Shown piece after piece: positions 1 through 6,480 of a stretch of DNA of 15,862 nt. The position numbers were made by a program, and so were the translations under genes. The notes beneath the pieces were generated by a model, which did no database searches, was not told where the DNA came from, and saw only the letters and a list, made by a program, of their open reading frames with translations. How positions within the stretch are numbered: position 1 is the first letter of the stretch; the number at the start of each line of letters is the position of its first letter. Source of the DNA: SHLQ01 sp964562985 (GTDB lineage Bacteria > Actinomycetota > Acidimicrobiia > Acidimicrobiales > SHLQ01); contig CAZLWE010000071.1 in the NCBI GenBank assembly GCA_964562985.1, positions 1 through 15,862 on the forward strand, in the 5' to 3' direction.

Positions 1-231
1 GCAGAACTCGGTCCAGAACCGCAACTCGCCGCGGCCGTCGCAGAGCTATTGGACCGGACATCACAACAATGCGGCCCCACAAGATCCAAACTCATCGAGA
101 AAGGGCTGCTGTACACGCCAGATCATGGCTACGCAGCCTTCACCGTCCCCCAGTTCGATCGATACCTCAAACGCGACATCAAAGAACTCGTGGTTCCACC
201 CGTGAAGAAGCGTAAGAAGCGCGAAAAATAG
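1..231 (+). CDS. C-terminal fragment of a probable P-loop ATPase with winged-helix tail (5' end off window)
   Basis: The reading frame is open from base 1 to a TAG at 229-231, giving 76 residues of the C-terminus of a longer protein. The visible part reads like a winged-helix domain: a helix with LAAAVAELLDR, then SKLIEKGLLYTPDHGY and AAFTVPQFDRYLKR, then a very basic tail (VKKRKKREK). The 'KGL(L/I)Y-P-GY-AFTVP-F--(F/Y)(L/I)-R' pattern is what I remember from the ends of actinobacterial AAA-type ATP-binding proteins of about 400 residues, where the winged helix follows the ATPase module. The Walker motifs are outside the window, so ATPase activity is inferred only. The lysine/arginine-rich end could help DNA or RNA contact. 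No terminator with a T run follows; a weak 5-bp hairpin lies at 262-276. Confidence 0.6.
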   Translation, partial: AELGPEPQLAAAVAELLDRTSQQCGPTRSKLIEKGLLYTPDHGYAAFTVPQFDRYLKRDIKELVVPPVKKRKKREK

Positions 232-362
232 CAACTAAACAACCGAGACTCGCGCCATTCAGGTGAAGTCGTCACCAAGTACCACAGCAGCACCGCTGCC
301 TAAACCAAATCTGTCACCTCAACGCGAAGACGATTCCAGCGGAATGTATTGAATTTCTCGGG

Positions 363-382
363 TATAGGCCGATTGGCCTATA
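363..382. promoter_or_regulatory. Perfect 20-bp palindrome overlapping the lipoprotein start codon
   Basis: The sequence TATAGGCC-GATT-GGCCTATA is a perfect inverted repeat with 8-bp arms and a 4-base centre. Its last base is the A of the ATG at 382. As DNA it has the size and symmetry of a dimeric repressor operator; as RNA it would form a hairpin that ends at the start codon. Its position suggests control of the lipoprotein gene, but no partner regulator is visible in the window. Confidence 0.45.
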
Positions 383-1200
383 TGCGAAAGATATTGGTTC
401 GTGCGGCGACGGTGGTGTTCGTGCTATCGATGGTCGCGAGCGCGTGTGGCGCCGATGCACCGGGTAGCCCGGCAGCAGCGGTCGACCCGGGCACCCCGAA
501 CGAGGAACCTGCGGTGGCTGATATCGAACCCGAACCCGAAACGACTACGACCTCCATCGCTGAAGAGACCGAAACAGCGACGACTGCGCCCGCGGAAGCT
601 CTTGCGTTTCAAGACGAGGACGAATTCACCGGGCACCAAATCTGGGACGATGTGCAAACGGTGTCGCTCCGGATCGCTTTCGAATTCGACGCAGAGCCAA
701 CGCTGGAGATCTCTGGCGGCTTCACCTCAGGTGAGGGCGCAACGCTTCGATGGGAAGATCCCGTCGAAGGCGACATTCTGGCGCTGTACAACGGCGAGCA
801 GGTCGTGCGCGCGTTCCGCGTCGGAAACGAGGTCTTCATCGCCGACCAAGCTCGTAGCGACGAAGAGCAACAGCGAGACCCGTTTGGTCCGTTGTTCTTC
901 GGTGACATCGTCGCTGAGACCGTACTTCCATTGGACGATGACGAGCTGCCCGTATCCGCTCGTACTTTCGTGACGAGTGAAAACGGGCGATCGGAATTTC
1001 CCGACGTGTACTACGAACTGCCTCCAGGCGAAACCGAAGGGCGAATCCTCGTCGGGGGTGCGTGGGAGATCGGCGTAATCGACCTTGGCTCGACCGTGCG
1101 CTACGAGATCCCCGAAGCAGGCGTTGTCCTCACCCGAGAAGAAGTCGGAAACTTCACCAACGACATCCTCCGCCAGTGGTACCTCGACCAATCCGGCTAG
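382..1200 (+). CDS. Putative secreted acidic lipoprotein, unknown function
   Basis: This is a 272-residue protein of no family I recognise. I chose the ATG at 382 over an in-frame TTG at 349 because the protein then begins MRKILVRAATVVFVLSMVASAC, a classic lipoprotein signal: basic start, hydrophobic stretch, and a cysteine preceded by small residues. The lipobox (ASA before Cys) lacks the usual Leu at -3, so lipidation is likely but not certain. After the cysteine comes a low-complexity Pro/Glu/Thr/Ala linker of about 55 residues, typical of a cell-wall-spanning tether. A folded, acidic, beta-rich domain of about 190 residues follows, with alternating hydrophobic stretches (SLRIAFEFDAEPTLEISGGF, GRILVGGAWEIGVIDLG). 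No catalytic motif is evident. It probably acts outside the membrane, as a binding or sensing protein. Confidence 0.75.
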   Translation: MRKILVRAATVVFVLSMVASACGADAPGSPAAAVDPGTPNEEPAVADIEPEPETTTTSIAEETETATTAPAEALAFQDEDEFTGHQIWDDVQTVSLRIAFEFDAEPTLEISGGFTSGEGATLRWEDPVEGDILALYNGEQVVRAFRVGNEVFIADQARSDEEQQRDPFGPLFFGDIVAETVLPLDDDELPVSARTFVTSENGRSEFPDVYYELPPGETEGRILVGGAWEIGVIDLGSTVRYEIPEAGVVLTREEVGNFTNDILRQWYLDQSG

Positions 1201-1504
1201 TTGCCGTTCGGCTGCGCCTCACTAACCGAGTTGTTCGCCCAGGGGCTCACAACGTCGCCGTGTAAAGCCCCAAGGGGAGCGAAGCTCGCTTAGCGACCAT
1301 GTAGATCTCCACGGTTGTCGGACGGAAGTTTCGACATGTAACAGCGTGGGGGGCAGGAGCCACGGACGACCAGTACTGGGTACCGGTTGTGATGCGTGGA
1401 GGGAGTCGTGACTCCTACCCGTATCCCACTGAGTTGTCCGGCGAGGGCGAATCACCAGACACCAGTAACATCGGGATCGAACTCCGCGACCTTGAGAGAA
1501 TTTC
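1201..1504. other. Intergenic region, no gene seen
   Basis: This 304-base stretch separates the lipoprotein gene from the small membrane protein gene. I see no convincing coding frame and no RNA gene. It holds small inverted repeats: AGCGA-AGC-TCGCT at 1278-1290, which could be a weak terminator for the lipoprotein gene, and GGAGTC-GT-GACTCC at 1402-1415. The promoter of the downstream small gene should lie here, but I could not pick out a convincing -35/-10 pair. Confidence 0.5.
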
Positions 1505-1729
1505 GTGTTTGCGCAAACTCTTTTTCTCGGCGAGAACCTTTTGCCGTTGCTCGCCCTTGCCTTTGGTGGCGCTCTGGTTGTCGGTCCGCTCTTCGCGTTG
1601 ATCAAGCCGCCCGAGACCAAACGCAACGACAGCGACCTTGAACGACCGCCGCTCATTCGAACCCTGGCGTTTGTAGTGCTCGGCGCGGTGATGACGATTT
1701 GGGCCCTCGCGAGTCTGCTTTCGGGCTAG
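1505..1729 (+). CDS. Small two-helix membrane protein, hypothetical
   Basis: A 74-residue protein beginning with GTG at 1505. An in-frame TGA at 1493-1495 limits the start to this codon, and a weak purine-rich GAGAG lies about 6 to 10 bases upstream. Two hydrophobic helices are clear: residues about 9-30 (NLLPLLALAFGGALVVGPLF) and about 51-72 (IRTLAFVVLGAVMTIWALAS), joined by a charged loop (KPPETKRNDSDLERPP). By the positive-inside rule the loop is probably cytoplasmic. The hydrophobic pattern and the hairpin just after the stop argue that it is a true gene rather than a chance frame. No known family is recognised; a small assembly or accessory membrane subunit is possible, but the context gives no hint. 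Confidence 0.65.
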   Translation: MFAQTLFLGENLLPLLALAFGGALVVGPLFALIKPPETKRNDSDLERPPLIRTLAFVVLGAVMTIWALASLLSG

Positions 1730-1747
1730 CCGCAAAAGAAGAAACGC

Positions 1748-1777
1748 CCCCAGCCGCGTGGCGGAACGCGACTGGGG
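1748..1777. terminator. Bidirectional terminator hairpin between convergent units
   Basis: CCCCAGCCGCGT (1748-1759) pairs with ACGCGACTGGGG (1766-1777) around a six-base loop, with one mismatch in a 12-bp stem. On the minus strand the stem is followed by a T-rich tail (GTTTCTTCTTTT), so it most resembles a rho-independent terminator for the leftward riboflavin operon, about 160 bases after the ribH stop. On the plus strand it lies 18 bases after the small membrane gene but has no T run. Confidence 0.65.
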
Positions 1778-1934
1778 ACTTCCTGAAAAGGGACGGCGGT
1801 TCCCTGGACAGGCGTGACTACTCTAAGTGCATCTTTTCGACTTTTCACCGATTAAAATTGGTATTGATATTGCAGCTTCGAGGCGGCTGAATACGTCTGC
1901 GAATACGTTTACAAATAACCGCGGAAAGTGCCTA

Positions 1935-2417
1935 CTACGTGGGTCGAAGTGATGCAGATAGCACCGCGAGTTCAACGGCGACTGTTGCCGCTTCTTCGCC
2001 CACGTTGTGCCCGCCAGATCCCTCGCTTCGCGCCATCGCTTGGTCGTCGTTTTCGACGGTCAGCACACCCATCCCGATCGGCGTGCTGGTCGCCAGCTGG
2101 ACGTTCATGATCGCTCGTCCGCACTCGCCCGCCACCAGTTCGTAGTGGGTGGTCTCACCGCGAATGACGGCGCCAATTACCACGATGCCGTCGACGGTTC
2201 CTGAGTTTGCGAGGAACTGGGCCGCGAGAGGTAGTTCGTACGCTCCTGGTACGGTCAGGTCGGTGATCTGCGAAACCCCATAGCTCCTGAGCCCACGATG
2301 AGCTCCGTCGCGAAGTCGGTCGACTATTTCTGCATTCCACCGAGTGCCGATGACACCAATGCGCAGGTTTGAGCCGTCGAGATCCAAGGTCGCTGCCCGC
2401 TCGTCACCCGATGCCAT
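1935..2417 (-). CDS. ribH: 6,7-dimethyl-8-ribityllumazine synthase
   Basis: A 160-residue lumazine synthase. It condenses 5-amino-6-ribitylamino-uracil with 3,4-dihydroxy-2-butanone 4-phosphate to give lumazine, the penultimate step to riboflavin, in the cytosol. Family blocks are all present: VPGAYELP near residue 57, GAVIRGETTHYE near 82-93 with the proton-transfer histidine at 91, PIGMGVLTVEND near 113-124, and Arg130 in the phosphate-binding region followed by GEEAA. The length is normal; the N-terminus is slightly extended (MASGDERAATLDLDGSN). The ATG at 2417 shares its first base with the last base of the ribBA TAA stop (TAATG), so translation is probably coupled. It is the last gene of the operon and is followed by the hairpin at 1748-1777. 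Its substrates come partly from the adjacent RibBA, and its product is used by RibE. Confidence 0.95.
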   Translation of the reverse strand: MASGDERAATLDLDGSNLRIGVIGTRWNAEIVDRLRDGAHRGLRSYGVSQITDLTVPGAYELPLAAQFLANSGTVDGIVVIGAVIRGETTHYELVAGECGRAIMNVQLATSTPIGMGVLTVENDDQAMARSEGSGGHNVGEEAATVAVELAVLSASLRPT

Positions 2418-3658
2418 TATGCGTCGCCGTCGTTGTTCATTATGTGACCCATGCGGTCTCGCTTCGTGTCGAGATAGTGCGAGCGGTCTGGCGTCGACTG
2501 GATCTGGATCGGAACCCGTTCGGTGATCCTCAGACCGTAACCGGCGAGTCCGCCGAACTTCGACGGGTTGTTTGTCATCAGCCGCATTGTGGTCACACCA
2601 AGGTCAGCGAGCATGTTTGCGCCGACCCCGTACTCGCGTGAGTCGACCGGAAGCCCCTGGGCGGTATTCGCATCGACCGTGTCGAGCCCTTCCCCATCCT
2701 GCAGTGAATAGGCACGAATCTTGTGCCCGATTCCGATACCCCGACCCTCGTGCCCGCGCAGGTACACGAGAACCCCGCACCCTTCGGCGCCGATCATCGA
2801 AATTGCGGATTGCAACTGATAGCCGCAATCGCATCGCTCCGAAGCCAAAAGGTCGCCCGTGAGACACTCCGAATGCACTCGCACGAGTGGGGCCTCTGCG
2901 GCGGCGATGTCGCCCATGGTGTAGACGAGGTGTTCTTCACCATCGAGCAGCGATCGGTACGCGTGGGCGGTGAAGTCACCATGCTTGGTGGGAATCGTCG
3001 CTTCGGCAAAGTGCTCGACCAGCTTCTCGCTTCGTCGGCGGTACCGAATGAGATCAGCGATGGAGATCAGCTTCAGATCGTGCTCGTCGGCGAACGCACG
3101 ACACTCCGGTAGTCGCTTCATCGTGCCGTCGTCGTTGACGATCTCGCACAGCACTCCGACCGGGGCGCGTCCCGTCATCTTGCATAGGTCAACCCCGGCC
3201 TCCGTGTGGCCGGCTCGCTTGAGTACACCACCGGGTCGGGCACGAAGTGGAAAGATATGACCAGGGCGGGCGAACTCGCTCGCCGTACGGTCGGGGTTGG
3301 CCATGGCCAGGACCGTGCGGGTTCGGTCTGCCGCGGAGATGCCCGTCGAACAGCCCTCGATCAAATCGACGGTGACCGTGAATGCGGTTCGATGCGATTC
3401 GGTGTTCTCGGCGACCATAAGCGGCAGTTGCAGTTCATCGGCTCGTTCATCGAGTAACGGAGCGCAGATCACACCGCTGGTGTGGCGGATCATGAAGGCC
3501 ATCTTCTCGTCGGTCATGGCGTCAGCGGCGATGATCAGGTCGCCTTCGTTCTCGCGGTCCTCGTCATCGACGACCACAAGGAATTCGCCGTTGCCGAATG
3601 CTTCGAGTGCGTCCGCAATAGGGTCGAGATCGATCTCGGATGGAGCGGTGTCGGTCAT
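2417..3658 (-). CDS. ribBA: Bifunctional 3,4-dihydroxy-2-butanone 4-phosphate synthase / GTP cyclohydrolase II
   Basis: A 413-residue fusion enzyme starting both branches of riboflavin synthesis. Residues about 10-205 are the RibB half: DDEDRENEGD at 31-40 (metal and ribulose-5-phosphate binding), HTSGV at 59-63, STGISAADR at 104-112 and RAGHTEAG at 148-155. Residues about 208-400 are the RibA half: zinc ligands Cys265, Cys276 and Cys278 in HSECLTGDLLASERCDCGY, RGHEGRGIG at 301-309, DSREYGVGA at 339-347 and LMTNNPSK at 360-367. Both active sites look intact. The frame stays open upstream to 3907 but that part overlaps ribE in another frame. The ATG at 3658 was chosen because it overlaps the ribE stop as ATGA and gives the normal family length. 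The gene lies between ribE and ribH and is expected to follow the FMN control of the operon. Confidence 0.95.
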   Translation of the reverse strand: MTDTAPSEIDLDPIADALEAFGNGEFLVVVDDEDRENEGDLIIAADAMTDEKMAFMIRHTSGVICAPLLDERADELQLPLMVAENTESHRTAFTVTVDLIEGCSTGISAADRTRTVLAMANPDRTASEFARPGHIFPLRARPGGVLKRAGHTEAGVDLCKMTGRAPVGVLCEIVNDDGTMKRLPECRAFADEHDLKLISIADLIRYRRRSEKLVEHFAEATIPTKHGDFTAHAYRSLLDGEEHLVYTMGDIAAAEAPLVRVHSECLTGDLLASERCDCGYQLQSAISMIGAEGCGVLVYLRGHEGRGIGIGHKIRAYSLQDGEGLDTVDANTAQGLPVDSREYGVGANMLADLGVTTMRLMTNNPSKFGGLAGYGLRITERVPIQIQSTPDRSHYLDTKRDRMGHIMNNDGDA

Positions 3659-4260
3659 AGTTTGTGCTCCCTCAGAGCGAGTTGCCGTTCGACATATTTG
3701 GCGAGCACGTCTACCTCGACGTTGACGACGGCGCCCACTTGCTTCGAACCGAGCGTGGTTACTTCGGCGGTGTGGGGAATCACGGCGATCGAAAAGGATC
3801 CTGCTTCGAGCGATGCGACGGTGAGGCTGATCCCATCGATGGTGATTGAACCCTTCTCCACGATGTAGGGCGCGAGGTCTTCGTCGAGCACGAAGTGAAA
3901 ACGCCATGAGCCATCGTCGTAGGACTCAATCTTGAGGATGGTCGTGGTTGCGTCTACGTGGCCCTGCACGATGTGGCCACCGAGGCGATCCGAGGCACGC
4001 ACCGATCGCTCAAGATTTACCGGTGAGTCGGCTGCGAGGGTTCCGAGGCTGGTGCGATCCATGGTCTCGGGGACGGCGTCAACAGCAAAGCCAGCGTCGT
4101 CGAACTCGACCACGGTTAAGCACACGCCGTTCACGGCGATCGATGCGCCCATTTCTATGTCGTCAAGGACGGCAGCTGCGCTAATGCGCAGGCGAATGCC
4201 GTCACCAATAGGATCGAGCGCCGTCACGCAACCACGCTCTTCCACCAATCCGGTGAACAA
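3655..4260 (-). CDS. ribE: Riboflavin synthase, alpha chain
   Basis: A 201-residue riboflavin synthase, which dismutates two lumazine molecules into riboflavin and the pyrimidine substrate of RibH. The protein is two tandem lumazine-binding barrels: the first holds the canonical start (M)FTGLVEERG and SIAVNGVCLTV, the second GGHIVQGHVD and the matching SITIDGISLTV. The start is a TTG at 4260-4258. It is supported by the canonical N-terminus and by the purine-rich GAGAGGAAGG just upstream. The frame continues to 4407, but that part is the riboswitch and is not coding. The gene overlaps ribBA by ATGA at its 3' end. No ribD is adjacent, so the deaminase/reductase step must be encoded elsewhere. 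The symbol follows the usage where ribE is the alpha-type synthase (also called ribC). Confidence 0.95.
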   Translation of the reverse strand: MFTGLVEERGCVTALDPIGDGIRLRISAAAVLDDIEMGASIAVNGVCLTVVEFDDAGFAVDAVPETMDRTSLGTLAADSPVNLERSVRASDRLGGHIVQGHVDATTTILKIESYDDGSWRFHFVLDEDLAPYIVEKGSITIDGISLTVASLEAGSFSIAVIPHTAEVTTLGSKQVGAVVNVEVDVLAKYVERQLALREHKL

Positions 4261-4263
4261 ATT

Positions 4264-4271
4264 CCTTCCTC
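4264..4271 (-). promoter_or_regulatory. ribE Shine-Dalgarno inside riboswitch basal helix
   Basis: The minus strand reads GAGGAAGG then four bases and the TTG start, with GAGG placed 7 bases before TTG. The segment GAGGA (4271-4267) is complementary to TCCTC at 4422-4418, the 5' border of the FMN aptamer. The same bases can therefore pair either with 16S rRNA or with the 5' strand of the aptamer. Confidence 0.55.
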
Positions 4272-4422
4272 TCCCATCCGGACTATTACCGTCGGCCCAG
4301 GAATCACACCTGCTCAGCTGCACCACCAAAGTGGCCGCTCGTGGGCTTGTCGCAGCACCGTGGCTAGGCCACAGCGTCGTTGCATCACCACCGGTCGGGA
4401 CTTGCACCCAACATCCCGAGGA
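4267..4422 (-). ncRNA. FMN riboswitch (RFN element)
   Basis: The leader of ribE carries the conserved RFN blocks in the right order on the minus strand: GGGTGCAAGTCCCGACCGG near 4408-4390 followed by TGGT, then GTGTGATTCCTGGGCCGACGG near 4310-4290, and AGTCCGGATGGGAGA near 4284-4270. These match the six-helix FMN aptamer consensus found before riboflavin genes. The basal helix P1 can form from TCCTC (4422-4418) and GAGGA (4271-4267). No terminator hairpin with a T run lies between the aptamer and the TTG, so control is most likely at translation, with FMN binding lowering RibE production. The element begins about 30 bases after the stop of the malonyl-CoA decarboxylase gene. Confidence 0.93.
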
Positions 4423-4440
4423 CTATTCAGTTGTGGTTCC

Positions 4441-4469
4441 AGAGTGCCCCAGCTAGGCCAGCTCGGCAA
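4441..4469 (-). promoter_or_regulatory. Candidate promoter of the rib operon
   Basis: On the minus strand TTGCCG (4469-4464) and CACTCT (4446-4441) are 17 bases apart. This would start transcription near 4434, about 12 bases before the riboswitch. The -10 is a poor match, and the site overlaps the end of the upstream gene, so read-through from that gene is an alternative. Confidence 0.3.
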
Positions 4470-5670
4470 CTTCGGAGGGGGAAGTGTCCACTATTGATTT
4501 GTCTATGGCGTCCCCGGCGCTGTCTATGACCGCATCGCTTGCGATCACGATGCCGTCGATCTCGAGGGCATCTCGGTTCGCGTCGAAGTCCTGATCTGAG
4601 TAGCGATAGTTGACCAACAGGCCGTGCGACTCGCGAAGCCCTTTCTCGGAAAGATCGCCCTGCCAGTTGATTCGCTCGAGTCGGGCTCCATTGCGCAGGT
4701 GAAACTTCGCAACCGGATCTTCGGGGAGTCCGCGGCGCCGAGCGTTGAGCAAAAACCGCGCGCACGCTGCCACGAGTTCTTCTTCGTTGTCCGGATCGAC
4801 ATCGATCTCGTGGTGATCGAGCCATCGGCGGAACCCGGGGATTGGAGACAACGTCGCAAACGTGTCGACTTGTGGCAGTTCCTCGCTAAGGCGCATGGCG
4901 ACGTGTTTGATGAGGAAGTTTCCGAACGAGATTCCACTCAGGCCTCGTTGGCAATTGGTGATCGAATAAAAGATCGCCGTATCGAAATCGAGATCTTGTT
5001 CGGAGTCGATCATTGGCTGGTCGATGATGTCGCTAATGCGGGCGGCCATACCTTGGGTGAGCGCGACCTCAACAAAGATGATCGGCTCATTCGGCAACGA
5101 GGGATGGAAGAAGCCGAACGAACGGCGGTCGGGAGCCAGGCGTCGGCGCAGGTCGTCCCAGCCTCGAATTTCGTGGACTGCTTCGTACTCGATGAGCTTT
5201 TCGAGGACATGTGCCGGGGTTTGCCAATCGAGCTGGCGCAATGTGAGGAACCCGCGGTTAAACCACGACTCCAGCAGATGACGCAGGTCTCTTTCGATGG
5301 GTGAGAACTCCGGCGTTGAACGGACAACGTGGCGCAGCTTGGCACGCAGTCGCAGTAGGCAAGCAATTCCACCGGGTGCGGTATTGATCGTGCGGAACAG
5401 TTCAAGTCGTCCGGTCTCGGTGGCGTCGGCAAGATCCGCGATCGTCTCCGGACCGGGTTCGGCGCTGTAGGCGGCTATCGCCGTATCGATCGCGGTGGGG
5501 TCTGCGCCATGGACGTCGAGGAGGTGGCGAAACAGGTGGTCGAATCCCTCATCGTCTAACTCGTCGATACGGCGAACCAACTGCGTTGCGAGCACCTGGG
5601 CAGCCGTTTCGCCGCGCAGCAAAAGCAGAGCACGAATCGTGTCTTGTACTACTCGGTCGATTGCCCTCAT
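4453..5670 (-). CDS. Malonyl-CoA decarboxylase
   Basis: A 405-residue protein that should convert malonyl-CoA to acetyl-CoA and CO2. The catalytic C-terminal domain has long blocks shared with the human enzyme: SFGFFHPSLPNEPIIFVEVA (residues about 184-203), AIFYSITNCQRGLSGISFGN (232-251), FATLSPIPGF (271-280), VAKFHLRNGARLERINW (320-336) and LLVNYRY (351-357). The histidine of FHLRNGA (324) and a serine of FYSIT (236) fall where the catalytic His/Ser pair of the family lies; exact equivalence needs an alignment. The N-terminal half is the helical domain of the family. The length is close to short bacterial members, and the C-terminus carries an acidic tail of about 25 residues. The ATG at 5670 is the only plausible start and has just a weak GAAAG upstream. 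The typical partners matB and matC are not in this window; the downstream rib operon begins only about 30 bases later. Confidence 0.9.
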   Translation of the reverse strand: MRAIDRVVQDTIRALLLLRGETAAQVLATQLVRRIDELDDEGFDHLFRHLLDVHGADPTAIDTAIAAYSAEPGPETIADLADATETGRLELFRTINTAPGGIACLLRLRAKLRHVVRSTPEFSPIERDLRHLLESWFNRGFLTLRQLDWQTPAHVLEKLIEYEAVHEIRGWDDLRRRLAPDRRSFGFFHPSLPNEPIIFVEVALTQGMAARISDIIDQPMIDSEQDLDFDTAIFYSITNCQRGLSGISFGNFLIKHVAMRLSEELPQVDTFATLSPIPGFRRWLDHHEIDVDPDNEEELVAACARFLLNARRRGLPEDPVAKFHLRNGARLERINWQGDLSEKGLRESHGLLVNYRYSDQDFDANRDALEIDGIVIASDAVIDSAGDAIDKSIVDTSPSEVAELA

Positions 5671-5704
5671 GGGAGACTTTCAGATGTTCGCTGCAAAACG
5701 CGGC

Positions 5705-5732
5705 GGAGGACCCCGCCATTGCAGGGTCCTCC
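5705..5732 (-). terminator. Rho-independent terminator after the BON-LysM gene
   Basis: A perfect 9-bp stem, GGAGGACCC with GGGTCCTCC, encloses a ten-base loop that can close by two further G-C pairs. On the minus strand it lies 32 bases after the stop of the BON-LysM gene and is followed by GCCGCGTTTTG, so a short T run is present. It should separate that gene from the malonyl-CoA decarboxylase gene, whose own promoter would then lie in the short gap downstream. Confidence 0.75.
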
Positions 5733-5764
5733 ATCGGTTTGTTCGCTATGCGTCGTGAATTTCG

Positions 5765-6352
5765 CTATTGCGGAATTCGCAGAACTTGACCTGGGAAGAT
5801 CTTGTCGGGATCGTCGAGCATCGGCTTGTTTGCCTCGAAGATCTCCGGGTAGCGGTTGCCGTCGCCGTATGCCGCGGTTGCGATCGCCCAAAGGGTGTCG
5901 CCCTCTTCAACCACGTACATCTCCGACTCGCTGCCGTCGTCTTTGACGATCTTGATATCTTCGTCGACCTTCTCGACCTCTGCGACGTTGCCCACCGCGA
6001 GGATGACTCGGTCCTTGGTTGCAGCATCTGCGGCTTCACCGTCGATGTAGGCGGTACCGTCATCGAAGCGAATGTCGAGCATCTTGATGTCGAAGCCCAG
6101 CTTGCGGACATATTGCTCAAGCTTGACCGACTGCTTCAGTTCGGCGCGCTTCTCGGCAGCAGCGGCCGAGCGACGCTCAGCTGCAGCAGCACGCATCTTT
6201 TGACGAGTCTTGTTTCGTTTTGCTGCCATTGCCTTTGCTTTGGCAGCTGCTTCGGCCTTGACCTCCGCTGCTTCTTCTGCGGCGATCTCGTCGGTGCTCT
6301 TACCGATGCCGATCTTGGCCCCGGCGTTGCGTACGAAGTCGAAGATTCCCAT
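5765..6352 (-). CDS. kbp: BON and LysM domain protein, Kbp/YgaU family with alanine-rich insert
   Basis: A 195-residue cytosolic-type protein (no signal peptide). It matches the E. coli potassium-binding protein Kbp (YgaU) at both ends: start MGIFDFVRNAGAKIG; BON domain about 76-136 with AVGNVAEVEKVDEDIK; LysM domain about 145-193 with YVVEEGDTLWAIATAAYGD and IFEANKPMLDDPDKIFPGQVLRIP. E. coli Kbp has about 149 residues. The extra length is a charged, alanine-rich segment at about 22-73 (AAEVKAEAAAKAKAMAAKRN and onward), which should form a long helix or coiled coil. A good Shine-Dalgarno (AAGAGGAG, 6369-6362) precedes the ATG by nine bases, and a strong terminator follows, so it is probably a single-gene unit. 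In E. coli the protein binds K+ and is stress-induced; whether this homologue does the same is inference. Confidence 0.88.
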   Translation of the reverse strand: MGIFDFVRNAGAKIGIGKSTDEIAAEEAAEVKAEAAAKAKAMAAKRNKTRQKMRAAAAERRSAAAAEKRAELKQSVKLEQYVRKLGFDIKMLDIRFDDGTAYIDGEAADAATKDRVILAVGNVAEVEKVDEDIKIVKDDGSESEMYVVEEGDTLWAIATAAYGDGNRYPEIFEANKPMLDDPDKIFPGQVLRIPQ

Positions 6353-6480
6353 ATGTTTTTGCTCCTCTTATGAGCTGAGTCAACCAAAGGTGGACTGGAT
6401 TTACTAGTACCCCACCAGTGCTTGTTCTTATCAGACGCGCGGGTGGCGATGTCGATCATCGGCACAATCGCCGAGATTCC

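Noticed and set aside
262..276. Small hairpin GGTGA-AGTCG-TCACC after the first gene
   Set aside because: The stem is only 5 bp and no T run follows, so I do not call it a terminator.
1409..1419. TGACTCCTACC, repeated at 13196-13206
   Set aside because: An 11-base match is expected by chance in a window this long, and the flanks show no further similarity.
1468..1490. Possible tRNA T-arm (GGGATCGAACTCC)
   Set aside because: The stem pairs do not close on either strand and no anticodon or acceptor stem is found around it.
1889..1908. Direct repeat GAATACGT spaced 12 bases, after ribH
   Set aside because: Only two short copies lie downstream of a stop codon, with no promoter nearby; not enough to claim a binding site.
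4624..5304. Plus-strand open frame of 226 codons opposite malonyl-CoA decarboxylase
   Set aside because: It is a shadow of the decarboxylase gene; the minus-strand product has extended family motifs and the plus-strand one has none.
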